NCBI GenBank assembly: GCA_027625915.1
Contig: JANTQA010000072.1
Location: 1,984,001 to 2,048,000, forward strand
Direction: 5' to 3'
DNA: 64,000 bases
From: Anaeramoeba flamelloides
Lineage: Eukaryota > Metamonada > Anaeramoebidae
Every line of letters starts with the position of its first letter. Positions within the stretch are counted from its first letter, which is position 1. Of the stretch, positions 45,201-55,818 are shown in pieces. The notes beneath the pieces are model-generated. The model did no database searches. It saw only the letters and a program-made list of their open reading frames with translations, and was not told where the DNA came from. The position numbers were made by a program, and so were the translations under genes.

Positions 45201-47192
45201 AACAATTATTAAATACATTATATTTTTCAAAAATTTGACTATTTATAAATAATTAAATATAATTAAAAAATAATAGGGATCTAAAACCAGAAAACTTTTT
45301 GATTTCTTCAAATGGGCATTTAAAATTAACTGATTTTGGACTTTCTAAAAATATTTTTCCTGATCAAAAAAATTGGAAAGCTACAATCGAAAGAATGACA
45401 AAAGAGGAATTAAACAAAAAGAGGCATTTTACATTAGTTGGAACCCCAAATTACAGTAATTTCTTCTTCTTCTTTTTTTTTTTATAGTTTTAATCTTTTT
45501 TTCATGAGATGCTTACTGGATATATAAATTTTAATAAATATATGATTTTAATAATCAACAAATTGATGTATTCGAATAGTGTCACCTGAAATTTTATCAA
45601 GAAAGGGCTACGATAATTCTGTTGATTTTTGGTCTCTAGGCTGTATTTTATATGAATTGCTTGCTGGATTTCCACCCTTTTCAGGCGATGAGATTGAAGA
45701 AACTTTAAGGTATTTTGATTTTTCATTTTTTTTTTTTTTTTTTTGATATTAATTTAATCTAAACATATATATTTAATGAAGCTTAAAAAATTGAACATAA
45801 TTAATACTGTTAAAACCCTTTCCAATAAAAATTAGAGAAAAAAATATGATGATATTTACTAAATTCATATTAATTTTGTTTTATTTTGAAAATTAACATT
45901 CTATTTCATAATTGAATTTGGAAATTTGAACAAAGCCTGCTTTCCAAAATTTATAAAACCCTTTAAAATACAATGCAAAATACAACGATGAATAAAACTA
46001 GATGATCAAATTTCTTTAATAAAGGTTGTAATTGATAAGAAAAGTATAATAAAAAGAGGAAATTTCATTAAAAAAATGTTTATACACCCAATATAACTCC
46101 CGTAAACGCTACGTAGTAACTCGGTTTTCTGGGATTCATAAGAAAAAAAAAATCAATAAAATCTCTAATTATACTTTCTGATCAAAATATTACTGAAAAA
46201 AAAAAAAAAAAATAAAAAAAAATACTAACAACAGTTTTCTCTTGTTGAAGAAATAAAATAAAAATTCATAAATTTTCTTATTTTATCTCAAATTACAAAA
46301 AAAAAAAAAAAAAAAAAACCGACCAGCTGCTTGCAAGAATTTAAATTTTACTTGACTAAACCAAAATTCAATTGAATATATTACAATTCTAGAAAATAGA
46401 AATACAATTTTCATTTGTGTTAAAAAAAAAAACCCATTAGATTTTACTGAATAAAAAAATAAAATAAAATAAAAAACACTTCACAACAATATTTTCTTCA
46501 GTCGAAAAGATCTTGATGCTGTGAAATCCACCACTCCTAACATTTCAGATCTTTTCTTTTTTTTTTTCAAAAACGTACAATTAAAAATCTAGATTTTTTT
46601 TTTTTTGTAGTTTAAAGATTTAATTATATTTACTTCTTTGAAATTGTTTTAAAAAAAATTATGTTCAAAAATTGAATTTAAACTCCAAGGTCTTTTCAAC
46701 AATTCCAAAATAATAGAATTAATTTTTTCTTATAAAAAATAAATAATTAACTGAAAATTTTATACAATCTCTTTTTTTTAATCACTTCTTTTCTTTTTTG
46801 TGTATAGGAATATTATTTTCCATACAAAAACATTAACAGCACCAACAACAAATGACGGGCAGAATGTAATAGGCGATGAAGCATGGGATTTAATCACAGT
46901 TTTACTTGATGTTCCAATAAAAGACGAAGAATCGATGTTTATAAGAAAACTTAAAAAGCATAAATTTTTTGAAGGAATAGATTGGGTAAATTTAAGAACT
47001 TCAACACCACCTTTTGTTCCAGAATTAGATAATGAAATGGATATTTCATATTTTGACACAAGCTATTTTGATGATTTTGATGGACAATTGAAAACAGTTA
47101 TTACAAACTTTGGCACACCAAAAAGTTTTTCTAAGAAGGATATAAATAATAAATTTGTCGGATTTACATTTAAAAGATATGAAGATAAATAA
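42283..47192 (+). CDS. NDR/LATS-family (AGC) protein kinase, four exons
   Basis: The exons are 42283-43199, 45277-45455, 45580-45709 and 46808-47192 (536 residues); all four junctions restore canonical kinase motifs (IHR-DLKPEN, NY-MSPE, TL-RNIIF). Residues 1-40 are Lys/Arg-rich. Residues 45-110, including the [17 protein letters not shown] lead-in, match the MOB-binding N-terminal region of NDR kinases. Gly loop GEGSFGEV (119-126), Lys213, alpha-C Glu233, HRD (305-307), DFG (325-327), Thr358 at the NDR activation-loop phosphosite, GTPNYMSPE, and hydrophobic motif [11 protein letters not shown] with Thr529 are all present. The usual NDR insert precedes Thr358. Unusual is an extra Lys/Glu/Ser insert of about 70 residues (134-205) between the Gly loop and the catalytic Lys. 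A MOB-dependent kinase of cell division, polarity or Hippo-type signalling is expected. Confidence 0.95.
43200..45276 (+). other. NDR-like kinase intron 1 (2077 bp)
   Basis: The donor is CG|GTAATT and the acceptor AATAG|GGATC, between HR and DLKPEN. It holds a TTAA mini-element (43419-43588) and a partial R150 copy (45131-45180). The 136-codon Phe/Lys-rich frame at 44045-44455 looks like a by-product of T/A-rich sequence. Confidence 0.85.
43419..43588. mobile_element. TTAA-flanked mini-element (MITE)
   Basis: TTAA (43415-43418), then GGGACTAATCTGTATTAA on the left; inverted right end GGGCTAGTCTCTATTAAT, then (T)TTAA. About 170 bp. The ends share the GGG.CTAGTC motif with the larger family A. 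Confidence 0.6.
45710..46807 (+). other. NDR-like kinase intron 3 (1098 bp)
   Basis: The donor is TTAAG|GTATTT and the acceptor TGTATAG|GAATA. AT-rich with long A and T runs. A G/C-richer stretch near 46105-46135 ('cccgtaaacgctacgtagt') is unexplained. Intron 2 is 45456-45579 (124 bp). Confidence 0.85.
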
Positions 47193-47292
47193 AAAATTTA
47201 TGTTTTTTTTTTCTAAGATTATGTTTAGAACAACTGTTTTGTTACTATATATTTATATTTATTTTTAGAATTTGTTTTATTTGCACATTTCT

Positions 47293-47326
<34 letters not shown>

Positions 47327-47785
47327 CTTTTTATATTAATATTAATATTTATTTTTTTAAGAGAACTGGATAAAACTATCAATTTATTAAAAAATATTCA
47401 TATATTATCTTTATTCTTAATTATGGTAAAGAATAAAATAAAATAACATTTTATTTTTTTATGTTTATAATTTCATCTTTTATTATTATTATTATGATTG
47501 GTGAAGTGTATACTACACCAGCTATATCCTTTTTCTTAAATTTCCTCAAAGGAAATATAAGTAAAAAATCAGAGATTTAACAATTCTACAATGGAATGTA
47601 CATACCAAAAATTTCTTTATTGCTGAAATACAAAAAAGCCAAAATTGACAAAAAAAAAAGAAAAAATAAATTGAAATTTGGGTTTAAAACTAGAAATCGG
47701 GATAATAAATCAATAAATTGTGAATTTTCCTTCAATCTAAATTTTGGTTTGAAACAATATAAAAAAAAAAGAATTGTAGAAAATA
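47193..47785. other. 3' flank of the NDR-like gene
   Basis: It contains a (TA)n tract (47294-47324). A 106-codon frame (47596-47916) runs into the family C element and is not considered a gene. Confidence 0.5.
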
Positions 47786-48320
47786 AACCCCAATTCAAAA
47801 TTATCTACCACACTCAAAATTCGATTTGTGAAAAAAAAAACTTAAATAATCAATTCAAGAAGATTTACCAAATTAGAACTCATTCACTAATTGGAATGTT
47901 AATACTTTTTTTATAAATTACAATACCCACAAAACAATAAATAAATAATAATCAATACAAATAAATTATTGGTGTGTTAAAAATTTTGGAGAGAGCAAAA
48001 CAAAAAATTACATTAGTAAATTTGCTTAAATTTTATTAGGAATATTGCTCGATCAAATGGTTAGATACTACCAACTAACTTTATTTGAATTATTCTATTT
48101 GGAACAACTCAACTTTAACCTAATATCAATTATTCAAAAAAATTTTGACCGAACGAAACAAATTACGTAATTCAAACAATGAAATGAAAACAAAAACGAA
48201 AAGATGAAAAAATGATTTTCATATTTTAAAAAATTCGAAATTGTTTATAATTTCAATGAAATTGTATTATTGTGATTGTTTGGAATGTTTTAGCTGTGTG
48301 GGAAATTTTGAATTTTAGTT
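47786..48320 (+). mobile_element. Family C Tc1/mariner-like MITE, copy 2
   Basis: 535 bp between TA dinucleotides, with ends AACCCCAATTCAAAATTATC and inverted AACTAAAATTCAAAATTTCC. It is closely similar to 24833-25363 over its whole length, so it is one of the younger copies. It is followed after 22 bp by family A copy 2. Confidence 0.75.
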
Positions 48321-48342
48321 TATTATAGAAAAAATAAATTAA

Positions 48343-49051
48343 GGGCATAGTCGTTTACTGTGGATTTTACACTATACTCAAGGACTGGCTTGAAACCTAA
48401 AAAGGGTTCTTGTGAAATTGTCTATCATTTGATTGACAAAATTCAAATAATAAAAAAAAAAATCGAAAGGATTTTATTAACAAAAAATTCAATTTAAAAA
48501 AAAATTAAAAAACAATCTCAACATCAAAAAATCAAATTTTTAAAAAAAAAACCCACTTTTTTCCTTTTTGTTATTCTCAAGCATTAATTTTTTTTAATTT
48601 AAAACAAATTATTTTCTACAAGTACACAATCAATTTTATTCTATTAAATCTAAATTGTGGTTATTTTGTAACCGTCTAAATTTGACCAAGTCAGGATTTT
48701 GTAACATTTTGGAGATAAAAATAACTCATTTAAGAAAATAGAAAAAAATTAAAAAAACAATCTTTGTTATCTCAAAAACGCCCAAGAATAACACCCAAGA
48801 ATAACACCCAGAAACTAGCATAGTTGTTTTCAAAATTGTATATTCTAACCATTCTAATTGGAAATTGAGTTTCACTCTTGGGCACTTTTTTGGATCTAGA
48901 GAGATTTTTTTTTTTCATTATTGTTTTTTTGAGATCGATTGTAAACACCGCTGGTTAATTAGTTTTTGATTGGTATTTGGGCCTCATAAAAATTATAAAA
49001 ACTTATTTTTCCATATGAGAAAATTAATCTTTAACCGTAATTACTCGACCC
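48343..49051 (+). mobile_element. TTAA-flanked DNA transposon, family A copy 2
   Basis: The left flank is TTAA (48339-48342), then GGGCATAGTCGTTTACTGTG; inverted right end GGGTCGAGTAATTACGGTT. The right flank reads TCTAA, probably a mutated TTAA. The interior matches copy 1 without the LINE, confirming the empty state. A 15-bp tandem duplication ('caagaataacacc') lies near 48780-48810. Confidence 0.7.
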
Positions 49052-50450
49052 TCTAAAGGAATTATTGATAATTAAGTGTATAAAATAAAAATAAAAAAAC
49101 AAATGATATCTTTTATTCAATACAGAAAAAACCACAAACTAGATACTTTAGGTTAATTCGATTTATTTTGAAGGCTGGTAATTAATATTGATTTGTGGGG
49201 TTGGTGTTGTTAATTGGTTTCCTTTTGGGTTTCTTTTTGATTTAAATTATTTTCGAGTCAAAGTGGGGTAGCTGTAATGGACGAATTAGATCAATGTAAA
49301 GAGTTAAATATAAATTTATAAAAAAAAATTCTTTTTATGCTTTACAAAATGACCATTTTTGGGAGAATGTACAGATTTTGAACCTGACATATCCTCATAA
49401 AAAGTATCACTCAATACATGTTTTTACTCGAATTATTGTATCTAACGTAAAAAAAAAAAAAATTTAAAGATGTGTGAAGAATAAATTCAAACGATAATAC
49501 AATTTTATCATATTTAAAAATTGAAATTTCATAGTTTTATATTTGAACATATTTAGGAATATTTCAGAAAAAATTAAAAAAAAAAGATAAAAATAAAATT
49601 GTATATGGAGTACTACCAATATTTCATAAGAAGTTGGTTAAACATGTAATTTTTCTCGAGTTAAAATATTTTAAAAAATATCAAAAATGATGTTATATTT
49701 TTCAGATCTACATCACTTGATACATTTGATAAAAAATCATTTAACATTGAAACAAAAAATATATTATTTTGAAAATATCAATTTTGTGAAAAGCGTAAAT
49801 TGAATTGTTACAAATTTGTTTTGAAATGAAAATAATTCCATAAAGTTGTGTATATATATATATATATATATAGTTTGTTTTCTTAAACTTTCGGATTGAA
49901 ATTCCTTAAACAGCAACAATGTAAATTGAGATCTTGAATTGTGTTTTTGAAATATGTAATTTTTCATTTCAAAAATAAATTGAGAGTTAAAAAGAATCCC
50001 TTTAAAAAGATATATTTTGCCCGGGTGAGATATTTTACTATTAGATTATGAGATATGTTGTTGATGACGAATATTTTTGGCGAAAATATGAGCAACTTGC
50101 AATTGAAGACATTCGAGTGAATTTAATCAATTTAAATCATTTTTTCAATTTTCAATTTTTTTTTTATTGTATTCTTTTGTTCTATTATCATCTTGCAATT
50201 TTTTTGTTTTTATTTAAAGATCTATAGTCACTATGTAAAATCATGTTATTTTAATACTATTGAAAAAGTGAATATTATTGTAGAGAAATCATTTTGATTT
50301 CTTTTGAAAATTTATTTGTGATTCTATTGGCTAATCAAAATGAACATTGTTTATTTTTCCCCATAGAATCCAGCATTTAACCTTTTCATTTTTTTTGAAA
50401 ATACATATGATTGATTTATTAGATTTAATTCATATTTATATATATATCTA
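49052..50450. other. Region upstream of the FN3-like exons
   Basis: Candidate first exon at 49274 (ATGGACGAATTAGATCAA then GTAAAG) and a G/C-richer open patch at 50045-50117 (minimal frame DDEYFWRKYEQLAIEDIR before GTGAAT). Neither could be phased to the FN3 exons. An inverted repeat L fragment lies at about 49690-49735, and a (TA)n tract at 49850-49871. Confidence 0.35.
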
Positions 50451-51145
50451 AAACCAAATTCCAAACTTTTATACATATTTTAAACAGTTGAAAGAATAAT
50501 AATACTACAATTTACATTCGATTTGGAAATAATTTTGATTTTACAAACTATAATTTTTTGTCCCTTTTGTTTTGTTTTCATTTCCTTTTTTTCCAGCTAT
50601 ATAATCAGTTTCCTTAGATCTGGAATTTTTTTTCGATGGATGATAGAAGGTTAGTGTTGAGCTTGTTAAATTAAAAAATCACATACAATTGGTTGGTGGT
50701 ATCTTATCATTTTATCGATCAATAATTGTTGGTAAAATTTGAACAAATTTAACCAATATAATTTTTTTTTAAAAAACTAAATTAAGATTCAAATATTTCT
50801 GATGACTGTATCTATTTTAGATCCTCTTTGAATTAGAAGTCTCAAATTTGTTCACTTCAAAATTCTCTCTTTAACAGATGAGATGCAGTTTCATCTAACC
50901 CTTAACAATAAATCCAGCAAATTTTTTGTTTTTCTTGTTTCATTATTTTTGACAACATCAATTTTTTTTTTTTCATTTTATATTTTTTTCTTTAATTGGA
51001 TGAAATTGATTACTTATAAATACATTAATACTCAGTAACTTAAATGAGGTTTTATATTACTTTTGGAAAAAGATATAATAAATTCAGTTTTTACTTTTTG
51101 ATACTTTTTGATTTTGGGTGTGTCCAAATTTTTGGAATGGAGGTT
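50451..51145 (-). mobile_element. Family B element, reverse copy, with R150 insertion
   Basis: Bounded by TA; left end 'aaaccaaattccaaactttt', right end inverted AACCTCCATTCCAAAAATTT. The interior is the reverse complement of family B, interrupted at about 50775-50915 by R150. Confidence 0.7.
50775..50915 (+). repeat. R150 repeat, copy 3
   Basis: 'aaaactaaattaagattcaa', 'gactgtatctattttagatc' and 'cccttaacaataaatcca' match copies 1 and 2. R150 is inserted in both a family B and a family C element at a similar position ('aaattt..ccaatata'). Confidence 0.65.
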
Positions 51146-51386
51146 TATTTTTTATATATATACCAGAATATCAACTACCCTTCTTTGTAGGTTTTTCTAC
51201 TAATTATTTATTTGTTCTATGTAGATCAATTATTAAACATATTTGATATTTAAAAATAATTTTTGTACCTTAATAGAAAAAAAGTTGAGTTTTATTAGTA
51301 ATTCTTGTTTTTTTTAATTACCCCCCTTTTTTTTATTATCTAGTAATTTTAACTTACATATTTCAATATATTGTGTTTAAAAACAG

Positions 51387-52813
51387 GTAACAAATTGCCC
51401 CTTTACCTTGGTAACTCGTCTTTCTACTATAAAGAAATTTTGTCAGTAAAAAAATTGAAAAAAATGAAAAAAAAAAAATCTTTGTAAAAAAAATATTTAT
51501 TATCTGATAATAAATAAAAGTAAATACATATACCTAAACGAATGGATTAAATTTGTAGAGTGTGGTCAGAAACAGTTTGGCACGGACCTCCTTCAAACTC
51601 AAGTGAAACAGTGATTAAATATTTAATTCTCCAAAATTCGGGTATGAAAAAATATAAATTTGTCAACAAAATACAAACTTTATTCTTCAATATTTACCAC
51701 TTTATTGCTCAACAAATCATACGTTGTAAAAATTGAATAATTTTTTTGCTCTATATTTCGAAATTTCCAAAACAAAACATTTACTTACCAATGAAAGCAA
51801 AAGTATAATTTTTTTTATTTTAACAGAAAATAACAAAATAAATACAACTGAAATATTGATACAAAGTTAATCATCAGGATTGAATGAAACAAAAAGTGTA
51901 AGACATTTGCTTCTTTTTCTCAAAATGATTTTAGCAGTGGAATTCTTGACTTGAATGAAAAATTTGTCAATATGAAAGGAGCATAAGAAGAAAAAATTTA
52001 ATGCGTGATATTATGTTGTTTCTTTTTTTGGGACAGAATGATTTGGTTTTCATTTCTTAATGGGTCAACTCAAAAATGAAGATCTTTGAAATTTATCTTT
52101 TCCTTACATTAGATTTCTGATAAATTGAGGAAATTAAATGGTAATTTTCAAATTTTTCAATAAATAAATCAATTAAAAAAAAAGAAAAAAATTTTTTCTT
52201 ATTTAAAAATTCGAGAAACAAAATCTCAAAAAAAACAGAATAATGAGAATGTCGATAAAATATTAAAATCATTGAAAACGTTTTGAATAACAAATAAGGT
52301 TTATAAAAAGTACTAAAAATAATTTTTAATAATTAAAAAATAATTAAAAGTAATAAAATACACTCAGTAAAAAGTTATTCAACAACCTGAAACTTTTGAA
52401 AACATCCATTTTAAAAATTAATTTTTTACTGTTTTTTCCAAAAGTGCTTTCTTTTCTTAATTAAATTTCCTCAATAAACAAACTTGTGAAAAATTTGCAA
52501 TTGTTTTTAAAATAACTTGCTTATCTAGCTTTTTGAGTACTTGTTGTAATATCTTCATAGAACAAAAAAAAATTTACCAAAAAGAACAACAAGTTTTGGA
52601 AAAAAGGAATTACTTATTTTTGACCAAAACACAAGGAAAATAAGAAACGAGTTCATTTTTAATAGGAAAGACAACTGTTAAAAACAAATAAGTGATTGTA
52701 AAATTGAAGAAAAAAAAAAGGTAGACCCAACTTGGGTGTTACTTGCTAATAAAAAATACAAGGATTTTTTGTTGATCGAATTAGAAAAAAATTGCAAATT
52801 TTGTAAAAAGTGA
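51387..52813 (+). CDS. Fibronectin type III-like protein, partial (three short exons)
   Basis: Three phase-compatible exons: 51387-51483, 51559-51641 and 52725-52813. The first reads LYLGNSSFYYKEILSV, the usual end of an FN3 domain (G.S..S.ILSV.T). The second reads VWSETVWHGPPSNSSETVIK, the W..PP......I.KY start of the next FN3 domain. The third reads DPTWVLLANKKYKDFLLIEL then EKNCKF, matching the second half (...Y.V..L..N..Y). Donors are TT|GTAAAA and G|GTATGA; acceptors are ACAG, TGTAG and GGTAG. Either the frame stops at 52811, or a donor at 52803 leads on; the rest is not found. A Lys-rich linker joins the two domains. FN3 tandem proteins scaffold other proteins, inside or outside the cell. 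The exons are short, so the model is tentative although the domain signal is good. Confidence 0.5.
51642..52724 (+). other. Intron within the FN3-like gene (1083 bp)
   Basis: Bounded by G|GTATGA and AAGGTAG|ACCC; AT-rich, no repeat ends or gene recognised. Confidence 0.45.
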
Positions 52814-53080
52814 AGAAATTGCTACAAACATGAAAAGGATCACAATACAACAACAATATTAAAGATAAAAACTAATTTTCAGGTTTTTTACAAAAAGATC
52901 ATTCATTTATTTTTAAATAAACCCAATTTTTTTTCAAAATCTAAAAGCTAAAAGGAAAAATTAATTATTTTTTTTCGAAATATAAAGCAACTTAACGAAT
53001 TAAAACTGTAAAGCAAAACAAAAAAAAAACAATATACTTGATTCAATATTTTCACTTTTCTCCAAAACAAAACGAAGACA

Positions 53081-54178
53081 ATGAAAAAAAACGAAACAAA
53101 ACAAATGCTCTGCATAAGAACAAAACTCCGAACTAAGACGAAAAACCAAAAACGAATTGAAAAACTTTTAAAAGACTATCCAAAAGCTGTCCAAGGGTTA
53201 AATAAAACAATGCTCCAATTGCCAAATTGCCCCAAGGAGGTTCTTGTGTCAACGGCAATCATTGATTGTGAAAACGATCAAAAGCACAAGAAGAGCAATA
53301 CGGCAGTCAAGAGAAAGGTAACAAAAGGAGAATTGCACCTTTTCATGATCAAAAAATTCAACATCTTTGAGGATCTGGGAAACAAAACTTCGGGGCAATG
53401 GGTTAAATTTAAGTACACAGCACAAAAGAATTTCGATTCCTTAATTACTAAGGCCGACTCACCAGAGTTTGAAAAGCAATTAGACACAATAACAAGGAGA
53501 TTAAGGTATTGGTATGAACAAGACTCAACAAATTTCCGAGGAATAGAGCCAGTGCATCTCAGCAATTCTTACAGCATCCCATATAATGTTATTATCGATA
53601 AAAAGAAATTAAAACAATTCTGCACCGAAGATTCAACAATAGACACGTCTTCACAGATTAAAAAAGTGTACCGTGCATTTTCCTTCTTTTTTCTAGCAAG
53701 ATTTAATTGTATCAACGCTACGAACAAAAACAGGAAAAATATGATTTTCCGAAGGAATTATGATTTCGGTTCTGGAGATTCTCAAATCTCAATGTTCCAA
53801 GTTGGTGAACAAAATTCGAAATTGGAAAAAAAAAACACTTGTAAAAAACAAAGCTCTAGCCAAACCACAAAGACAAAGAGAAGAAGAACAAAAAAAAACT
53901 CAAGTAAACAAAAATTAACTGATCAAGAAGACAGTTATAGTTCCTCGAGCTCTGGTGAAGAAATTGAAAGAGAAACACTTTTGCCCCATAAGCAATTACG
54001 AACCAAAGAGCGCAGAATTATACTCACTAAAAACAGGAATATTGCAAACAAGACGAGAACACAAAACGATCAAGAAAAGTTAACCTATTTACAACAATTA
54101 CACACAAAAACGGATCAAGAATTAGAAGGGGAATTAGTTTGGCTGCTTGTAAATTTAAAATCACATTATAGAAACTAA
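53081..54178 (+). CDS. Unrecognised basic protein, single exon, 365 residues
   Basis: ATG at 53081 to TAA at 54178 with no stops, and base composition clearly richer in G and C than the flanks, so this is a real gene. The N-terminus is Lys/Arg/Thr-rich. Residues about 75-200 look like an ordered helical domain (ELHLFMIKKFNIFEDL, then RRLRYWYEQD and NFRGIEPVHL). From about 250 the chain is low complexity (Lys/Arg/Ser, with SYSSSSSGEEIE). The last 30 residues (LTYLQQLHTKTDQELEGELV) form a predicted helix. No signal peptide, membrane segment or known catalytic motif. The several basic clusters suggest nuclear location, but I assign no function. Confidence 0.8.
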   Translation: MKKNETKQMLCIRTKLRTKTKNQKRIEKLLKDYPKAVQGLNKTMLQLPNCPKEVLVSTAIIDCENDQKHKKSNTAVKRKVTKGELHLFMIKKFNIFEDLGNKTSGQWVKFKYTAQKNFDSLITKADSPEFEKQLDTITRRLRYWYEQDSTNFRGIEPVHLSNSYSIPYNVIIDKKKLKQFCTEDSTIDTSSQIKKVYRAFSFFFLARFNCINATNKNRKNMIFRRNYDFGSGDSQISMFQVGEQNSKLEKKNTCKKQSSSQTTKTKRRRTKKNSSKQKLTDQEDSYSSSSSGEEIERETLLPHKQLRTKERRIILTKNRNIANKTRTQNDQEKLTYLQQLHTKTDQELEGELVWLLVNLKSHYRN

Positions 54179-55238
54179 TTTGAGCACAGAACACATTCTT
54201 TTCATACTCTCAAATAACAGCATATTTATATATATACATACACATGCAATTATTTATAGATTTTTTTTTTCTTATAGATTGATTATTTATTTTTTACAAA
54301 TTTATATTTTGATTATTGTCACTTTTTTTTTTTTTTGAACTCAAGAGAGAGCAAAATTCTAAATCTTCCATTTTTAAAGGTTATAGAGACCAAAAAATAT
54401 ATTCAATTTTGCATTGAATTTTTGGTTGGTATAAAAATGTGATATCATTTTGAGTTTTCTTTCTTTCTTTCTTTTTTTTTCAGAACAATGTTAATGTAAA
54501 ATTATGAAATATTTTTTAATAATAATTAATAATTATTATTTTTTTTTTTTCCAATGGATAAACTGTTATCACCATCTAATAAAAAGGATTGATATCGTTA
54601 TATACATTCTTAAACAATAAAAAAGAAAAGTTAAACTGTTTTGATAGTTTTATTATATTTTATTTTTGATTTTGTTTTGTAAATTTTTATAAGTGTGCAT
54701 TTCAAGTTTTATAGACTACTACAAGGACGAGAATTCTCGAAAATTATTTTAAAAAAATTATCAAAGATTTTTTTTGTATTGTATTTTTTTAATGGTGTTA
54801 AAAAACTGCCTTGTAATTGTCAATATTTTTAATTTTAACATTATATAAAAGCATATAGTTATAAGAAAAAAATTCAAAAACTAATTGTGGGGTTTTATAA
54901 ACCAATTTTGATTTTAGACAAACTATTTTCTCTAATTTAACTTTTTAAACTTTATTGGCAATACAATTTTTAATGTTTGAACTTTTTAAGTTCCAAATTT
55001 GGGTAATTTAGAATATATTTAAATTAGTAATTTTTGTTTATTTTTATATCCTAAAGGTAAAAAGATTACTTATTATCAAAAATATCCAATTATTAGCTAT
55101 TTTCAATTAAGTGTAGCAAATTTATTTTATAATTTATTTATTAAACTCGATCCTCAAAAAAATATTTAACTATACAAAAACATTAACAAAATTTATTGGT
55201 TCTTGATAATAAATTATTTTTTTTTTTTAGTATTGTGA
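54179..55238. other. 3' flank of the 365-residue gene
   Basis: AT-rich, homopolymer-rich sequence without gene or paired ends. Confidence 0.4.
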
Positions 55239-55818
55239 TATATGTCCCTAATATAAAAAATCACTATTTTATTTCTGATTAATATTTTTCGAAATCTAGC
55301 TTTAAAACTAAATTCAATTAACCACTATGCTATTTTTTTTAGAATAAAAACAATCTCAACTTTTGAATATCGAAAATATTTTTTAAAATTACTGTGTACT
55401 TTTTTATTTTTTATTTTGAAAAATTGGTGTTGAGAAAATTTTTAAATCAAAGTATAAGTTATATATTAAATTAGAAGGTTTTTCCAGAGAGTTTATCTTT
55501 TTAAATAACTTTTTTTTTTAATTTTACCATTTTAAAACTAACAAAACATTTGAAGACGAAATTAGTCGTTTTTGTGAAAATAAAATTCCCATAATTTAGA
55601 ATTTGTTTTAGTAAATTAGTTAAAATAAGATATTGTGTATAAAAATATACATAATTTCAAGTTTATATTCAAAAATTTTGGAAAAAAATATTTTCATATA
55701 AAAGTTGAAAGGAAACTTTATTTATTTTTATTTTTTCGTTTAGTTTTTTTAATTTTTTTAATGGAAGATATTTGATCAGTTTTCCATTTTTAGTGTTTTT
55801 TGTGTTGTAGGAACATAA
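55239..55818 (+). mobile_element. Family D DNA transposon, copy 2
   Basis: The left end 'tatatgtccctaat' and right end 'gtaggaacataat' are inverted. It aligns over its full length with 32264-32838. Here it is not inside a LINE, so its ends help delimit the family. Confidence 0.7.
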
